Shown here: positions 23,705 through 32,421 of the stretch, piece after piece
Layout of the letters: every line of letters begins with the position of its first letter
How positions within the stretch are numbered: the first letter of the stretch is position 1
NCBI GenBank assembly: GCA_900549475.1
Contig: UROF01000019.1
Location: 1 to 46,747, forward strand
Reading direction: 5' to 3'
DNA: 46,747 nt
Source of the DNA: an uncultured Eubacteriales bacterium
Lineage (GTDB): Bacteria > Bacillota > Clostridia > Oscillospirales > Oscillospiraceae
Position numbers and translations under genes: made by a program
The notes under the pieces: model-generated
What the model was told of the DNA's origin: nothing
The model's database searches: none
The model's input: the letters and a program-made list of their open reading frames with translations, nothing else

Positions 23705-25366
23705 ATGAAGCGCGTACCACACGCCATTTTTCTGTACCTGCTGTGTGCCCTGCTGACTCTCAGCAGCTGCGGTACCCAAACCGCCGAAGAGGACACTTCA
23801 CAGGCCACAGGAACCGATTACACGACACAGGAAACCGCAGCCACTACCTCTGCCGCCATTGATCCCACCAGTCTTTTCAGTGACCGGGACCTGGAAGGCA
23901 CTTATGAGGAAAGCACCGCTATCTCCATACAGCTCACCAGCGACTCCGCTGTCTGTGACAGCGGCTCTGTCTCCATCAGCGGCTCACAGATCACCATCAC
24001 AGACGAAGGCGTCTACCTTCTCTCCGGTACGCTTACTGACGGCCAGATCGTCGTGGACGCCGGTGATACGGACAAAGTACAGATCGTCCTCTGCGGCGCA
24101 GACATCACCAGTGCCACCTCCGCCGCCATTTACGCCCTGGCGGCAGATAAGGTATTTATTACCCTGGCGGACGGGACAGAGAACCATCTGTCCAATGGCG
24201 GCGAGTATATAGCCATCGACGAAAATAACATCGACGCTGTGATCTTTTCCAAAACCGACCTCACCCTCAACGGCACAGGAAGCCTCACCATCCAGGCCCA
24301 GGCCGGTCACGGTGTGGTATCCAAGGACGAACTGGTCGTTACCCAGGGCAGCTATACCATTACCGCCGCCAGCCATGGCCTGACCGGTAAGGACAGCATC
24401 GCTATTGCCGGAGGCAGTTTCCATATCACCTCAGGCAAAGACGGCATCCACGCAGAAAACAGAGATGATACTTCTATGGGGTTTCTCTATATAGCAGACG
24501 GAACCTTTACGATCGCCGCTCAGGGTGACGCTGTCAGCGCCAGCGGAGCGCTGCTGATCGATGGCGGTACCTTTGATCTGACTACCGGAGAGGGCAGTGC
24601 CAGTGTTACTATGTCCAGCGACAGCTCCTTCGGACAGATGGGCGGTGTGCCCACCGAGATCTCCGCCGCAGAAGAAGATACGATCAGCCAGAAAGGTATC
24701 AAGGCGGAAGGCAGCTTCACCATCAGCGGCGGCAGCTATACCATGGACACGGTAGATGACGGCATCCACGCCGGTGGAGATCTGCTCATTACTGCCGGGG
24801 AATTCGTTCTCAGCAGCGGAGACGATGCCATTCACTGTGACAGTGCCCTTACCATTCAAAGCGGTCAGTTTACCATCTCCTACTGTTATGAAGGCATCGA
24901 AGGGCTGTCCATTACGATCGGCGGCGGTACCTTTACCATCACCTCCCAGGATGATGGACTCAACGCCGCCGGCGGGGCGGACAGCTCCGGCTTTGGCGGC
25001 CGCGGTCAGGATCAATTTGCCGCCAGTTCTGACAGTTTCATCACCATCAACGGGGGTACCTTTACCATCGTCTCCTCCGGGGACTGCGTGGACTCCAACG
25101 GCGCCCTCACCATCAACGGCGGCACGCTGGACCTTACCTGCAACGGCAGCGGCAACACTGCTCTGGATACTGACGGAACCTATGCCTATAACGGCGGTAC
25201 CGTTACCACCAACGACGGCTCGGAAAATAATCCTGGACAGATGGGCGGCGGTGGTCGCGGCGGCATGGCAGGCGGCGATCGGCCCGACGACATGACGGGA
25301 GGCGGGGGCCGCGGCCCCTTCCAGGAGGGAAGTGAACCCCCTGACCTGCAGCAGCCTCCGGCTTAG
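23705..25366 (+). CDS. Cthe_2159-like (DUF4353) beta-helix carbohydrate-binding lipoprotein
   Basis: 553 residues. The lipoprotein signal ends LSSC (Cys22), then a Thr/Ser/Glu-rich linker to about residue 60. The body is many short repeats of the type GGTFTITSxDDGLNA and GGSYTMDTVDDGIHAGG with regular Gly/Asp turns, as in right-handed beta-helix proteins of the Cthe_2159 family (polygalacturonic-acid-binding in Clostridium thermocellum). The last 50 residues are Gly/Pro/Asp-rich (GGGGRGG). It is exported and membrane-anchored by lipid. Third gene of the VTC/DUF4956 operon, 15 bases after DUF4956. The ATG at 23705 is used because ATG 23700 meets a stop at once. Confidence 0.85.
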   Translation: MKRVPHAIFLYLLCALLTLSSCGTQTAEEDTSQATGTDYTTQETAATTSAAIDPTSLFSDRDLEGTYEESTAISIQLTSDSAVCDSGSVSISGSQITITDEGVYLLSGTLTDGQIVVDAGDTDKVQIVLCGADITSATSAAIYALAADKVFITLADGTENHLSNGGEYIAIDENNIDAVIFSKTDLTLNGTGSLTIQAQAGHGVVSKDELVVTQGSYTITAASHGLTGKDSIAIAGGSFHITSGKDGIHAENRDDTSMGFLYIADGTFTIAAQGDAVSASGALLIDGGTFDLTTGEGSASVTMSSDSSFGQMGGVPTEISAAEEDTISQKGIKAEGSFTISGGSYTMDTVDDGIHAGGDLLITAGEFVLSSGDDAIHCDSALTIQSGQFTISYCYEGIEGLSITIGGGTFTITSQDDGLNAAGGADSSGFGGRGQDQFAASSDSFITINGGTFTIVSSGDCVDSNGALTINGGTLDLTCNGSGNTALDTDGTYAYNGGTVTTNDGSENNPGQMGGGGRGGMAGGDRPDDMTGGGGRGPFQEGSEPPDLQQPPA

Positions 25367-25447
25367 CAGCCCGGCAGCAGCCTTCCATGCGATTTTCTAA
25401 TGCAGTTTTTCCAAAAAACTCTCCAGAATTTTCGTTTAAAACTTCCT

Positions 25448-25476
25448 TTGAAATGTTTTCTCCCATCTAGTATAAT
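25448..25476 (+). promoter_or_regulatory. Strong sigma-A promoter leading directly into a hairpin
   Basis: TTGAAA (25448-25453), 17 bases, TATAAT (25471-25476). The predicted transcript starts near 25483, a few bases before the terminator-like hairpin. Confidence 0.8.
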
Positions 25477-25482
25477 GATCAT

Positions 25483-25540
25483 ACAACGTGTGGCATGAAT
25501 GCGTAATTCCAGTTGCGTATATGCCACACGTTATTTTTTT
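25483..25540 (+). ncRNA. Leader hairpin with U-tract: attenuator or small RNA
   Basis: Starting almost at the predicted 5' end, arms 25485-25496 and 25521-25532 pair over 12 bp. A two-base bulge and an inner 8-bp helix (two G-U pairs) then close a 6-base loop. A run of seven T (25534-25540) follows. This is an intrinsic terminator at the very start of the transcript, about 18 bases before the ATG of the small protein gene. It could be an attenuator or yield a stable RNA of about 58 nt. Confidence 0.65.
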
Positions 25541-25557
25541 GAAAGCGAGGTCAATCC

Positions 25558-25806
25558 ATGAAGCGGGTAAAGGCAGCATGTCTCTGTCAGACATTGCACT
25601 TTATGTTGAAGGAGGATATGGCGCACGATTACGCGGTATCCTCAGTAAAACAAGAGGTGGAACAGTACAAGAAAAACCTTGAGCGCAACCGCACACGATA
25701 TAAGATCGTGGAGCAGCGCGAGCAGCCGGATGGCTCCATCGTGGTAAAAGTGATCAAGCAGTACAATTCCTCCCCTGTCGGCGACTATTTCGACGAAATA
25801 CATTGA
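25558..25806 (+). CDS. Small conserved protein of unknown function (82 residues)
   Basis: Begins MKRVKAACLCQTLHFMLKED at ATG 25558 with AGCGAGG 7 bases upstream. It is a charged, soluble protein with a likely helix (about 25-48, SVKQEVEQYKKNLERNRTRY) followed by beta strands (YKIVEQREQPDGSIVVKVIKQYN). No catalytic motif or membrane segment. I recall similar small proteins in many Clostridia but know of no function. It sits downstream of the hairpin leader and is followed by a strong terminator, so it is transcribed apart from the MATE gene. Confidence 0.75.
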   Translation: MKRVKAACLCQTLHFMLKEDMAHDYAVSSVKQEVEQYKKNLERNRTRYKIVEQREQPDGSIVVKVIKQYNSSPVGDYFDEIH

Positions 25807-25811
25807 TAAAA

Positions 25812-25864
25812 AAGCGCGTAGCCTATGGCATAAATCCAGCGACATGAGGCTACGCGCTTATTTT
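25812..25864 (+). terminator. Terminator after the small protein gene
   Basis: 12-bp stem (25812-25823 with 25848-25859) with a 24-base loop, followed by ATTTT. It lies just upstream of the MATE gene's ribosome site. Confidence 0.8.
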
Positions 25865-25888
25865 GGGCAAAAGAAGGGTATATACGCT

Positions 25889-27292
25889 ATGGAACATTCC
25901 AATCAGTTTTTAGGAACAGCGCCTGTGGGAAAGCTGATGAAACAATACGCCGTCCCCTGCATCATCTCCCTTTTGGTAGGCGCACTTTACAACATTGTCG
26001 ATCAGATTTTTATTGCCAATGCCAGTTATCTGGGTTCCTATGGAAATGCCGCCAATACGGTAGTCTTTCCTTTGACCGTGGTAGCATTGGCTATCGCAGT
26101 AATGGTAGGAGACGGCTGCTGCGCCTTTGTCAGCATCAGCCTGGGAAGAGGAGACGACGATTGCGCAAAACACAGTGTTGGGAACGCCATCCTCATGAGC
26201 GTAACCAGCAGTCTCCTTCTGACCGTCATCTATCTGCTCTTTCAGGTGCAGATCATTGCCATGTTTGGCGGGACAGTGAACGAGGAGACCTTCCACTACT
26301 CTCAGGAGTATTTCTTCTATATCACCTTGGGCATCCCTTTTTACATGTTCGGACAGGCGATGAATCCTGTCATCCGTGCCGATGGCAGCCCCGCCTTTGC
26401 AATGGTATCCACACTTTCCGGAGCCATAGCCAACATCATCCTTGACCCCATTTTTATTTTTATTTTCCAATGGGGCATGATGGGGGCGGCGATTGCCACG
26501 GTGATTGGCCAGATCATCACGGCGATTCTCTCTGTCTGGTATATTTTCCATATGAAAACCATCAAGCCTGCCAAGAAACATTTTCATCTGAACAGCAGGA
26601 TCTGTGGGAGAACGCTGCTCTTAGGCATCACCAGCTTCCTGTCTCAGATCTCTCTTGTAGCAGCTATGGCGGCTATCAATAATATGCTGCGCCAATATGG
26701 GGCCGCGGACCCGATCTTCGGACAGGAGCAGTATGCCCAAATCCCTATGGCAGTGGTGGGCATTGTCATGAAATTCTTTCAGATCATCATCTCCATCGTC
26801 GTGGGCATGGCGGCGGGATGCATCCCTATCGTGGGATTCAATATGGGGGCAGAAAAGCGTCTGCGCGTCAAGGAGCTGTTTACAAAGCTGCTGATTGCGG
26901 AAGCAGCGGTAGGCATCGCAGGATGTATCCTTGCTGAAATCTTCCCCCGTCAGCTTATCTCAATTTTTGGCGCCGCCCATGAAAGCACCTATTATACCAG
27001 CTTTGCCATCAAAGCTTTTCGCGTTTACCTGTGCCTCATCATCCTGGCCTGCGTCAACAAAGCGTGCTTCATCTTTCTGCAGGCTATGGGAAAGGCGGTG
27101 GAATCCACCGCCCTGTCCATGATCCGCGAAGTAGTATTTGGTGTAGGATTCGCTCTGCTGCTCCCCATCTTTTTTGGTTTGGATGGCGTGCTGCTCTCCA
27201 TGCCTGTGTCCGATCTTCTGACCTTTCTCGTCGCCTTGTTCCTCATCCGCCGTACTTACGCAGAGCTGAATAAAGCCAGGGACAGTCTCTGA
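25889..27292 (+). CDS. MATE-family multidrug/organic cation exporter
   Basis: 467 residues with about twelve hydrophobic helices in two halves. The N-terminal half starts FLGTAPVGKLMKQYAVPCIISLLVGALYNIVDQIFIAN, which is characteristic of MepA-like MATE proteins. Other family features are GNAANTVVFPLTVVALAIAVMVGDG, MNPVIRADGSPAFAM and the second-half counterpart MAAGCIPIVGFNMGAEKR. ATG 25889 has GAAGGG about 10 bases upstream; an in-frame ATG at 25844 lies within the preceding terminator and is rejected. The substrate is unknown. Confidence 0.92.
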   Translation: MEHSNQFLGTAPVGKLMKQYAVPCIISLLVGALYNIVDQIFIANASYLGSYGNAANTVVFPLTVVALAIAVMVGDGCCAFVSISLGRGDDDCAKHSVGNAILMSVTSSLLLTVIYLLFQVQIIAMFGGTVNEETFHYSQEYFFYITLGIPFYMFGQAMNPVIRADGSPAFAMVSTLSGAIANIILDPIFIFIFQWGMMGAAIATVIGQIITAILSVWYIFHMKTIKPAKKHFHLNSRICGRTLLLGITSFLSQISLVAAMAAINNMLRQYGAADPIFGQEQYAQIPMAVVGIVMKFFQIIISIVVGMAAGCIPIVGFNMGAEKRLRVKELFTKLLIAEAAVGIAGCILAEIFPRQLISIFGAAHESTYYTSFAIKAFRVYLCLIILACVNKACFIFLQAMGKAVESTALSMIREVVFGVGFALLLPIFFGLDGVLLSMPVSDLLTFLVALFLIRRTYAELNKARDSL

Positions 27293-27329
27293 TGCAAAGA
27301 TGGTTCTACGGAGGCTCCGGCTTGCTGTT

Positions 27330-29048
27330 TCACACGGTATTTCCGTCTGTACCCTGCCCGCCGACAAAAGCCTCCAGCGCATCCGCCGCTGCCGTCATCT
27401 CCTGGGTGTCTTTGTGTTTGAGCGCGCGCTTTGCCGTTTTGACCGCCTCATCAAGCTGCTTTCGCCGCTCTTTGTCCATATGCTTGCGGGCTTCTTCACT
27501 GTGGTACAGCAGGCTTTCCAGGCGATCCCTCACCTGTGCTTCCGACCTGGTTTTGGCGTCCTCTGCCGCATATTGCTGCGCCTCACGCACCGCCCGGTCG
27601 ATCTCCTCCCGGCTCATGTTGCTGGAGCCCTGAATGGTGATCTCCTGCCGTTTTCCGGTATCCTTGTCCATGGCAGAAACGTTGACGATACCGTTGGTGT
27701 CAATGGTAAAAGTGACCTCGATCTGAGGCACCCCGCGAGGTGCCCGGCGAATCCCGTTGAGCCTGAATTTTCCAAGACTTTTATTCTGCCGGGCCATGGG
27801 GCGCTCACCTTGCAGCACATTGATCTCTACCGAGGATTGAAAGCTGGCCGCTGTGGTAAAGATCTGGCTCTTTGTAATGGGGATAGAGGTGTTCCGCTCA
27901 ATGAGGCGGGTGCAGACACCGCCCACCGTTTCAATTCCCAGTGAAAGCGGCGTAACGTCCAGGAGCAGCAGGCCCTTCACGGTGCCTGCCAAAACACCGC
28001 CCTGAAGGCACGCCCCCATGGCCACACATTCATCCGGATTGATGCCTTTGAAGGGTTCTTTCCCCATAAAGGTTCTGACTGCCTCCTGGACAGCGGGGAT
28101 ACGGCTGGAGCCGCCCACCATCAGCACCTTGCTGATCTGTGAGGCAGACAGGCCGGAATCGGAAAGGGCTGCCCTGACCGGCTCCATGGTCTGCTCCACC
28201 AGATGTCCGGTCAGCTCGTTGAATTTCGCACGACTGAGGACAAAGAGGAGATGTTTGGGGCCATCCTTCCCGGTGGCGATATAGGGGAGGTTAATTTCTG
28301 TCGTAATGGCGCTGGATAGTTCGATCTTCGCCTTTTCCGCCGCTTCCCGGATACGCTGCATAGCGCGGATATCCCTCGACAGATCGATCCTGTTCTCACG
28401 TTTAAACTCCCTGACCAGCCAGCTGCAGATGCACTGGTCAAAGTCATCCCCGCCCAAGCGGTTATTGCCGGAGGTGGCCAGCACTTCAATCACACCGCCG
28501 TTGATATCCAGAATGGAAACATCAAAGGTACCGCCGCCCAGATCATAAACCATGATCTTCTGGGGTTCTTCCTTGTCAACCCCGTAGGCCAGGGCGGCAG
28601 AAGTAGGCTCATTGATGATACGCTGAACATTCAGTCCGGCAATGGTCCCGGCATCCTTTGTGGCCTGGCGCTGGGCATCTGTAAAATAGGCCGGAACGGT
28701 AATGACTGCCTCCGTGACGCTCTCTCCCAAATAGCTCTCCGCGTCTGCCTTCAGCTGCTGCAGAATCATGGCGGAGATCTGCTCTGGTGAATAGCTTTTC
28801 CCGTCGATGTTTATTCTCTTGGCCGTCCCCATGTCTCTTTTGATGGAACTGATGGTGCGGTCAGGATTTGTGACGGCCTGCCGTTTGGCGGATTCCCCCA
28901 CGAGCCGCTCCCCTGTCTTGGTAAAAGCCACGACAGACGGCGTGGTTCTGCCTCCCTGGGCGTTGGGAATGATCACCCGTTCATTTCCTTCAAAGACGGC
29001 GACACAGGAGTTCGTCGTACCAAGGTCAATACCAATTATTTTTGACAT
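27330..29048 (-). CDS. DnaK (Hsp70) paralogue
   Basis: 572 residues, shorter than housekeeping DnaK (about 610-640). The nucleotide-binding domain is intact: IGIDLGTTNSCVAVFEG, VITVPAYFTDAQRQATKDAG, INEPTSAALAYG, MVYDLGGGTFDVSIL, VLMVGGSSRIPAVQ. The substrate-binding domain follows DVTPLSLGIETVGG. The C-terminal lid is truncated and lacks the EEVD-like end. It follows a membrane-anchored J-protein gene and has AAGGAG 7 bases before its ATG. There is no grpE, hrcA or CIRCE-like repeat, so it is probably a specialised Hsp70 serving its own J-partner. Confidence 0.93.
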   Translation of the reverse strand: MSKIIGIDLGTTNSCVAVFEGNERVIIPNAQGGRTTPSVVAFTKTGERLVGESAKRQAVTNPDRTISSIKRDMGTAKRINIDGKSYSPEQISAMILQQLKADAESYLGESVTEAVITVPAYFTDAQRQATKDAGTIAGLNVQRIINEPTSAALAYGVDKEEPQKIMVYDLGGGTFDVSILDINGGVIEVLATSGNNRLGGDDFDQCICSWLVREFKRENRIDLSRDIRAMQRIREAAEKAKIELSSAITTEINLPYIATGKDGPKHLLFVLSRAKFNELTGHLVEQTMEPVRAALSDSGLSASQISKVLMVGGSSRIPAVQEAVRTFMGKEPFKGINPDECVAMGACLQGGVLAGTVKGLLLLDVTPLSLGIETVGGVCTRLIERNTSIPITKSQIFTTAASFQSSVEINVLQGERPMARQNKSLGKFRLNGIRRAPRGVPQIEVTFTIDTNGIVNVSAMDKDTGKRQEITIQGSSNMSREEIDRAVREAQQYAAEDAKTRSEAQVRDRLESLLYHSEEARKHMDKERRKQLDEAVKTAKRALKHKDTQEMTAAADALEAFVGGQGTDGNTV

Positions 29049-29067
29049 ATATATTCTCCTTCATCGT

Positions 29068-29718
29068 TCAGTTATCGTTGCTGTCTGCGTAATCGCCGAA
29101 CCAGGGCGGCACCTGCTGCCCCCAATAACCGGCAAAGGGGTAGGTTTGTTCGGATGAATCCTCATCCGTCTCCTGCCGCTGCTGCGGATCTTCCTCATCC
29201 GGGTCAGTTTCTTCATACCCCGGCGGATATGCCCCGGGATAATTTTGATACCGCTCGCTGTAATACTCCTCAAACTGTTCGATCTGGTTTTGGAGCTGGT
29301 CCTGCTGCTGCGGCCGCATAGACCGTGTCAGAAAGCTCGACACCAGATTGATGGCGATAAAGCCAACAAGGATATAGATAAAAATCGGCCGGCGGTGGGG
29401 CGTGTTTTCCGTCCAGCGGCCTGTCCAGCCAAAGGGATCAAAATCTTCCCCATAGGACTGCCCGGAGCCGTCATATCCTCCGTAGGAACCACCACTGCCG
29501 GAGCTGTGCTGCTCACCATATCCATAGGCGGAGTTTGTCTGACCAGGATTCTTGATCTGCTCATAGGCCGCATTGATCTCATTCATCTTACGGGCCGCTT
29601 CCGGATCACCGGGATTGAGATCCGGGTGATACTTTTTCGCCAAGCGCCTGTACGCCCGCTTGATCTCCTCCTCAGACGCATCTTTCGAAACTCCCAGTAC
29701 GCTGTAAGGATCATTCAT
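29068..29718 (-). CDS. Membrane-anchored J-domain protein
   Basis: 216 residues. The J domain is at the N-terminus (about 4-56: YSVLGVSKDASEEEIKRAYRRLAKKY, with HPD at 31-33). A Gly/Ser/Tyr-rich linker follows, then one transmembrane helix at about 112-130 (PIFIYILVGFIAINLVSSFL). The tail is Gln/Glu/Asp/Pro-rich and highly acidic. It lacks the zinc and C-terminal peptide-binding domains of DnaJ. It would recruit the adjacent DnaK paralogue to the membrane. Confidence 0.9.
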   Translation of the reverse strand: MNDPYSVLGVSKDASEEEIKRAYRRLAKKYHPDLNPGDPEAARKMNEINAAYEQIKNPGQTNSAYGYGEQHSSGSGGSYGGYDGSGQSYGEDFDPFGWTGRWTENTPHRRPIFIYILVGFIAINLVSSFLTRSMRPQQQDQLQNQIEQFEEYYSERYQNYPGAYPPGYEETDPDEEDPQQRQETDEDSSEQTYPFAGYWGQQVPPWFGDYADSNDN

Positions 29719-29734
29719 CCCACTTCACCCCTCA

Positions 29735-30109
29735 TCATGTTTTCTTCTCAAAGCACTCCCCGCAGTTGCGGCATGTAATGCTGATCCTGCCCTTCCCTTT
29801 CGGTACGCGCAGCTGCTGCCGGCATTTGGGACAGCGGTAAAATTTATGGGTCTTACGCTGCTGGAAACGCAGTTTTCGGAAATCCCGCCATGAGAGGTAC
29901 TTCTCATTCTGCCTCTGGCACTTTTCAACATTGCGGGAAAACGCCCGTATATACACATAGCACAGCAGCACCAGCGCCATGCTATACAGGAACGTGATAT
30001 CCAGCACCATACTGAGTATCATAATGATGGCAGCGCACCACAGCAGGGCTCTGCCCAGATCATCCATTCCGTTGCGCCCGGAGAAAAATGCGGCAAATTT
30101 ATGCTTCAT
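29735..30109 (-). CDS. Small membrane protein with C-terminal zinc ribbon
   Basis: 124 residues. Two hydrophobic segments lie at about 22-60 (LLWCAAIIMILSMVLDITFLYSMALVLLCYVYI), then a basic stretch, then a zinc ribbon with two CxxC pairs (CPKC and CRNC) around residues 94-120. The first gene of a three-gene minus-strand unit with the J-protein and DnaK paralogue (16- and 19-base gaps). The start at 30107-30109 is the best guess; two upstream in-frame ATGs exist. Function unknown. It may be an accessory of the chaperone pair. Confidence 0.75.
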   Translation of the reverse strand: MKHKFAAFFSGRNGMDDLGRALLWCAAIIMILSMVLDITFLYSMALVLLCYVYIRAFSRNVEKCQRQNEKYLSWRDFRKLRFQQRKTHKFYRCPKCRQQLRVPKGKGRISITCRNCGECFEKKT

Positions 30110-30312
30110 GATGAATTGCACTCCTGTCATAAACAAAGTTTCTGCCAGGAATTATAGAGGTAAAAGATTAAATTTCTGTCACCGAATATCAACTTCTGGT
30201 CAAGTTTCGCCGGTTTTTCAATGAATTTACAAATTGTTTATTTCTGCCTTCCCAATAGATGATACCCTTTACCTGTCAGTTCACAGGAGAAGGAAAGATA
30301 GGTGGTATCAGA

Positions 30313-30983
30313 ATGTTTCGGATTTTGGTCGTGGAAGATGATAAAGGCATACGCGCCCTCATGGAGGACGCGCTGGCAGACGCAGGGTATGAGCCGCTCC
30401 AGGCCCGCAATGGACTGGAAGCGCTGGATATTCTGGAAGCAAAGCATGTGGATCTGATCATACTCGACGTTATGATGCCTAAGATGGATGGATATGAACT
30501 GTTAAAGCAGATCCGTGAAACCGGCATGGATATGCCGGTTTTGATGGTAACAGCCAAGCAGACCCTGGCGGACAAGAAAAAAGCTTTCTGTTAGGCGCGG
30601 ATGACTACATGGTGAAGCCCTTCGAAGAGGAAGAAATGCTTCTGCGGGTCTCGGCACTGCTGCGGCGGGCCAAGATCCTGACGGAGCGGAAACTGACAGT
30701 GGGGAATACCGAGCTCATCTACGACTCCCTGACCGTGATCTCAAACGGCACCGCACTGGTGCTGCCGAAAAAAGAGTTTCTTCTGCTTTACAAGCTTCTC
30801 TCCTTTAACAACAAGACCTTCACCCGGCGGCAGTTGATGGATGAGATCTGGGATTTGGACACAGAGAGCGATGAGCACACCGTGAATGTCCACATCAACA
30901 AGCTGCGGGACAGATTCCTGGACAACCATGATTTCGAGATCATCACTGTCCGGGGGCTGGGATACAAGGCGGTGAAGCTATGA
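30313..30983 (+). pseudogene. OmpR-family response regulator, frameshifted at an A6 run
   Basis: The receiver part (ATG 30313, AGGTGG upstream) is normal through Asp52 (LILDVMMPKMDG) and the switch Thr (VLMVTAK). At codon 89-90 the run of six A (30577-30582) leaves the frame one base short, and translation stops at TAG 30594-30596. In the -1 frame the protein resumes immediately with FLLGADDYMVKPF (the receiver Lys) and a complete winged-helix domain ending at 30983 (DEHTVNVHINKLRD, RGLGYKAVKL). One extra base in the run would restore a regulator of about 224 residues. It may be a real mutation, phase variation, or a base error. The downstream kinase is intact. Confidence 0.85.
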
Positions 30984-32032
30984 TAAAGCGAATGCTCCAC
31001 TCCTCACGGGGCATCTTTGTCACCTGTGTGGTGATCACAAACATCCTGTCCGGTTTCATTGCGGCATTCATCTGGCTGAACTTGTCCGACTATGTTCCTA
31101 TCAACAAACTGCAGGACTCCCCCCTGCTGCCGATGCTGATCTCCACCCTGGTAGCGATCCCGATTTCCTCTGTCATCAGCAAGCGCTCTGCAAAGCCGCT
31201 GCAGGATATGATGAAGGCTACCAAGTCCATCTCCAAAGGAGATTACTCTGTGCGGGTCGAAGAATCTGGTGAAGGCGATATCTACGAACTTCTTCACAGC
31301 TTTAATCAGATGACCGCCGAATTGGGCAGCACCGAGATGATGCGCAACGACTTTATCAACACCTTTTCCCATGAGTTCAAAACGCCGATCGTATCCATCC
31401 GCGGCTTTGCCAAACGCCTCAGAAATGAAAATCTATCTCCGGAAAAGCAAAAAAGGTACCTGGAATACATTGCGGAAGAATCGGAGCGGCTGTCCGATCT
31501 GGCCAGCAGCGTTCTTTTGATCGCCCGGTATGAAAATCAAAAGCTGGTGACAGAGCAGGCAGAATATGATCTGGATGAGCAGATCCGCGGCTGTGTACTG
31601 CGGATGGAGGCCCTATGGAGCGCAAAAAATCTCACCTTTGAAATGGATCTTCCCCAACTGCCCTATCTCAACAACGTGGAAATGATGGAGCACGTCTGGA
31701 TGAACCTTATCAGCAACGCCATCAAATTCAGTCACGAGGGCGGGCGCATATTTATTTCTTCCACCCGGCAGCCAGATACCATAGCCATAACCATCCGGGA
31801 TGAAGGCATTGGCATCAGTCCATCTGAAATCGGTCACATCTTTGATAAGTTTTACCAGGTGGATACCGCCCACTCCTCCGCGGGGAACGGACTTGGCCTG
31901 CCTCTGGTATATCGCATCGTACAGTTAAGCGGCGGAGAGATCCATGTAAAAAGCGAAGTCGGCAAGGGGACTGAATTTACCGTCACCCTTCCCGCACGGC
32001 ATGCCGATCCATCCGACAGACATCTCTCCTGA
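30980..32032 (+). CDS. Membrane sensor histidine kinase (third system)
   Basis: 350 residues, translationally coupled to the frameshifted regulator gene (ATGA). Helices lie at about 12-34 and 48-67 with a very short loop, so it likely senses within the membrane or inside the cell. HAMP about 68-120 (SKRSAKPLQDMMKATKSISKGDYS). The His box is INTFSHEFKTPIVSI (His131). N-box NLISNAIKFS, DEGIGIS, FYQVDTAHSS, and G-box GNGLGLPLVYRIVQ follow. All motifs are intact even though its partner is broken. Confidence 0.92.
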   Translation: MIKRMLHSSRGIFVTCVVITNILSGFIAAFIWLNLSDYVPINKLQDSPLLPMLISTLVAIPISSVISKRSAKPLQDMMKATKSISKGDYSVRVEESGEGDIYELLHSFNQMTAELGSTEMMRNDFINTFSHEFKTPIVSIRGFAKRLRNENLSPEKQKRYLEYIAEESERLSDLASSVLLIARYENQKLVTEQAEYDLDEQIRGCVLRMEALWSAKNLTFEMDLPQLPYLNNVEMMEHVWMNLISNAIKFSHEGGRIFISSTRQPDTIAITIRDEGIGISPSEIGHIFDKFYQVDTAHSSAGNGLGLPLVYRIVQLSGGEIHVKSEVGKGTEFTVTLPARHADPSDRHLS

Positions 32033-32129
32033 CAGAGCAGTTCTCTCTGCCCTGCCAGGATCGAGAAGCACGGGACACAATCCTCCGCTCCACATATACC
32101 CCATAGAACAGGAAAGCCCAAAAGATAGA

Positions 32130-32173
32130 AAGCGCACCGGGCAGGAAGCTAAAATTTCCTGCCCGGTGCGCTT
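32130..32173 (+). terminator. Terminator after the third kinase gene
   Basis: 18-bp perfect GC-rich stem (32130-32147 with 32156-32173) with an 8-base loop; only a weak U-tract follows. Confidence 0.75.
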
Positions 32174-32366
32174 GATCCTTCTCCGTTCTGTTTTCACAGA
32201 GAATTCTCCCTCCGGCTTGCATCCGAGCCACGTTTCTATCTGTCCTCCAGGCTCAGAAAATCAATATAAATTCTTCCCCATCTCCCTTAGAAACATTTAA
32301 GAGGATGGCAAAATGTTCAAAAGCTCTTTTTATGCCTTGCTCCCTACTTTTTCTGTTTTCTCCCGG

Positions 32367-32399
32367 AAAAGGGGCCACCGGATTAACGGCGGTCCCTTT
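32367..32399 (-). terminator. Terminator of the P-type ATPase gene
   Basis: On the minus strand, a 13-base stem with one mismatch (32387-32399 pairing 32368-32380), 6-base loop, then TTTTCC. Confidence 0.7.
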
Positions 32400-32421
32400 C
32401 CCTTTATGGTATCATTCTATG

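Larger units (their letters stand above)
32033..32421. other. Intergenic region between convergent genes
   Basis: 389 bases with no supported gene. It holds the terminator of the third two-component system (32130-32173) and, at the other end, the terminator of the P-type ATPase (32367-32399). The stretch 32180-32340 shows nothing I can name. Confidence 0.6.

Noticed and set aside
30577..30590. Programmed -1 frameshifting in the response regulator
   Set aside because: The shift needed is -1, but the codons read G-AAA-AAA rather than a proper A-AAA-AAG slippery heptamer in frame, and no stimulating structure is evident. Mutation or base error is simpler, though slippage is not excluded.
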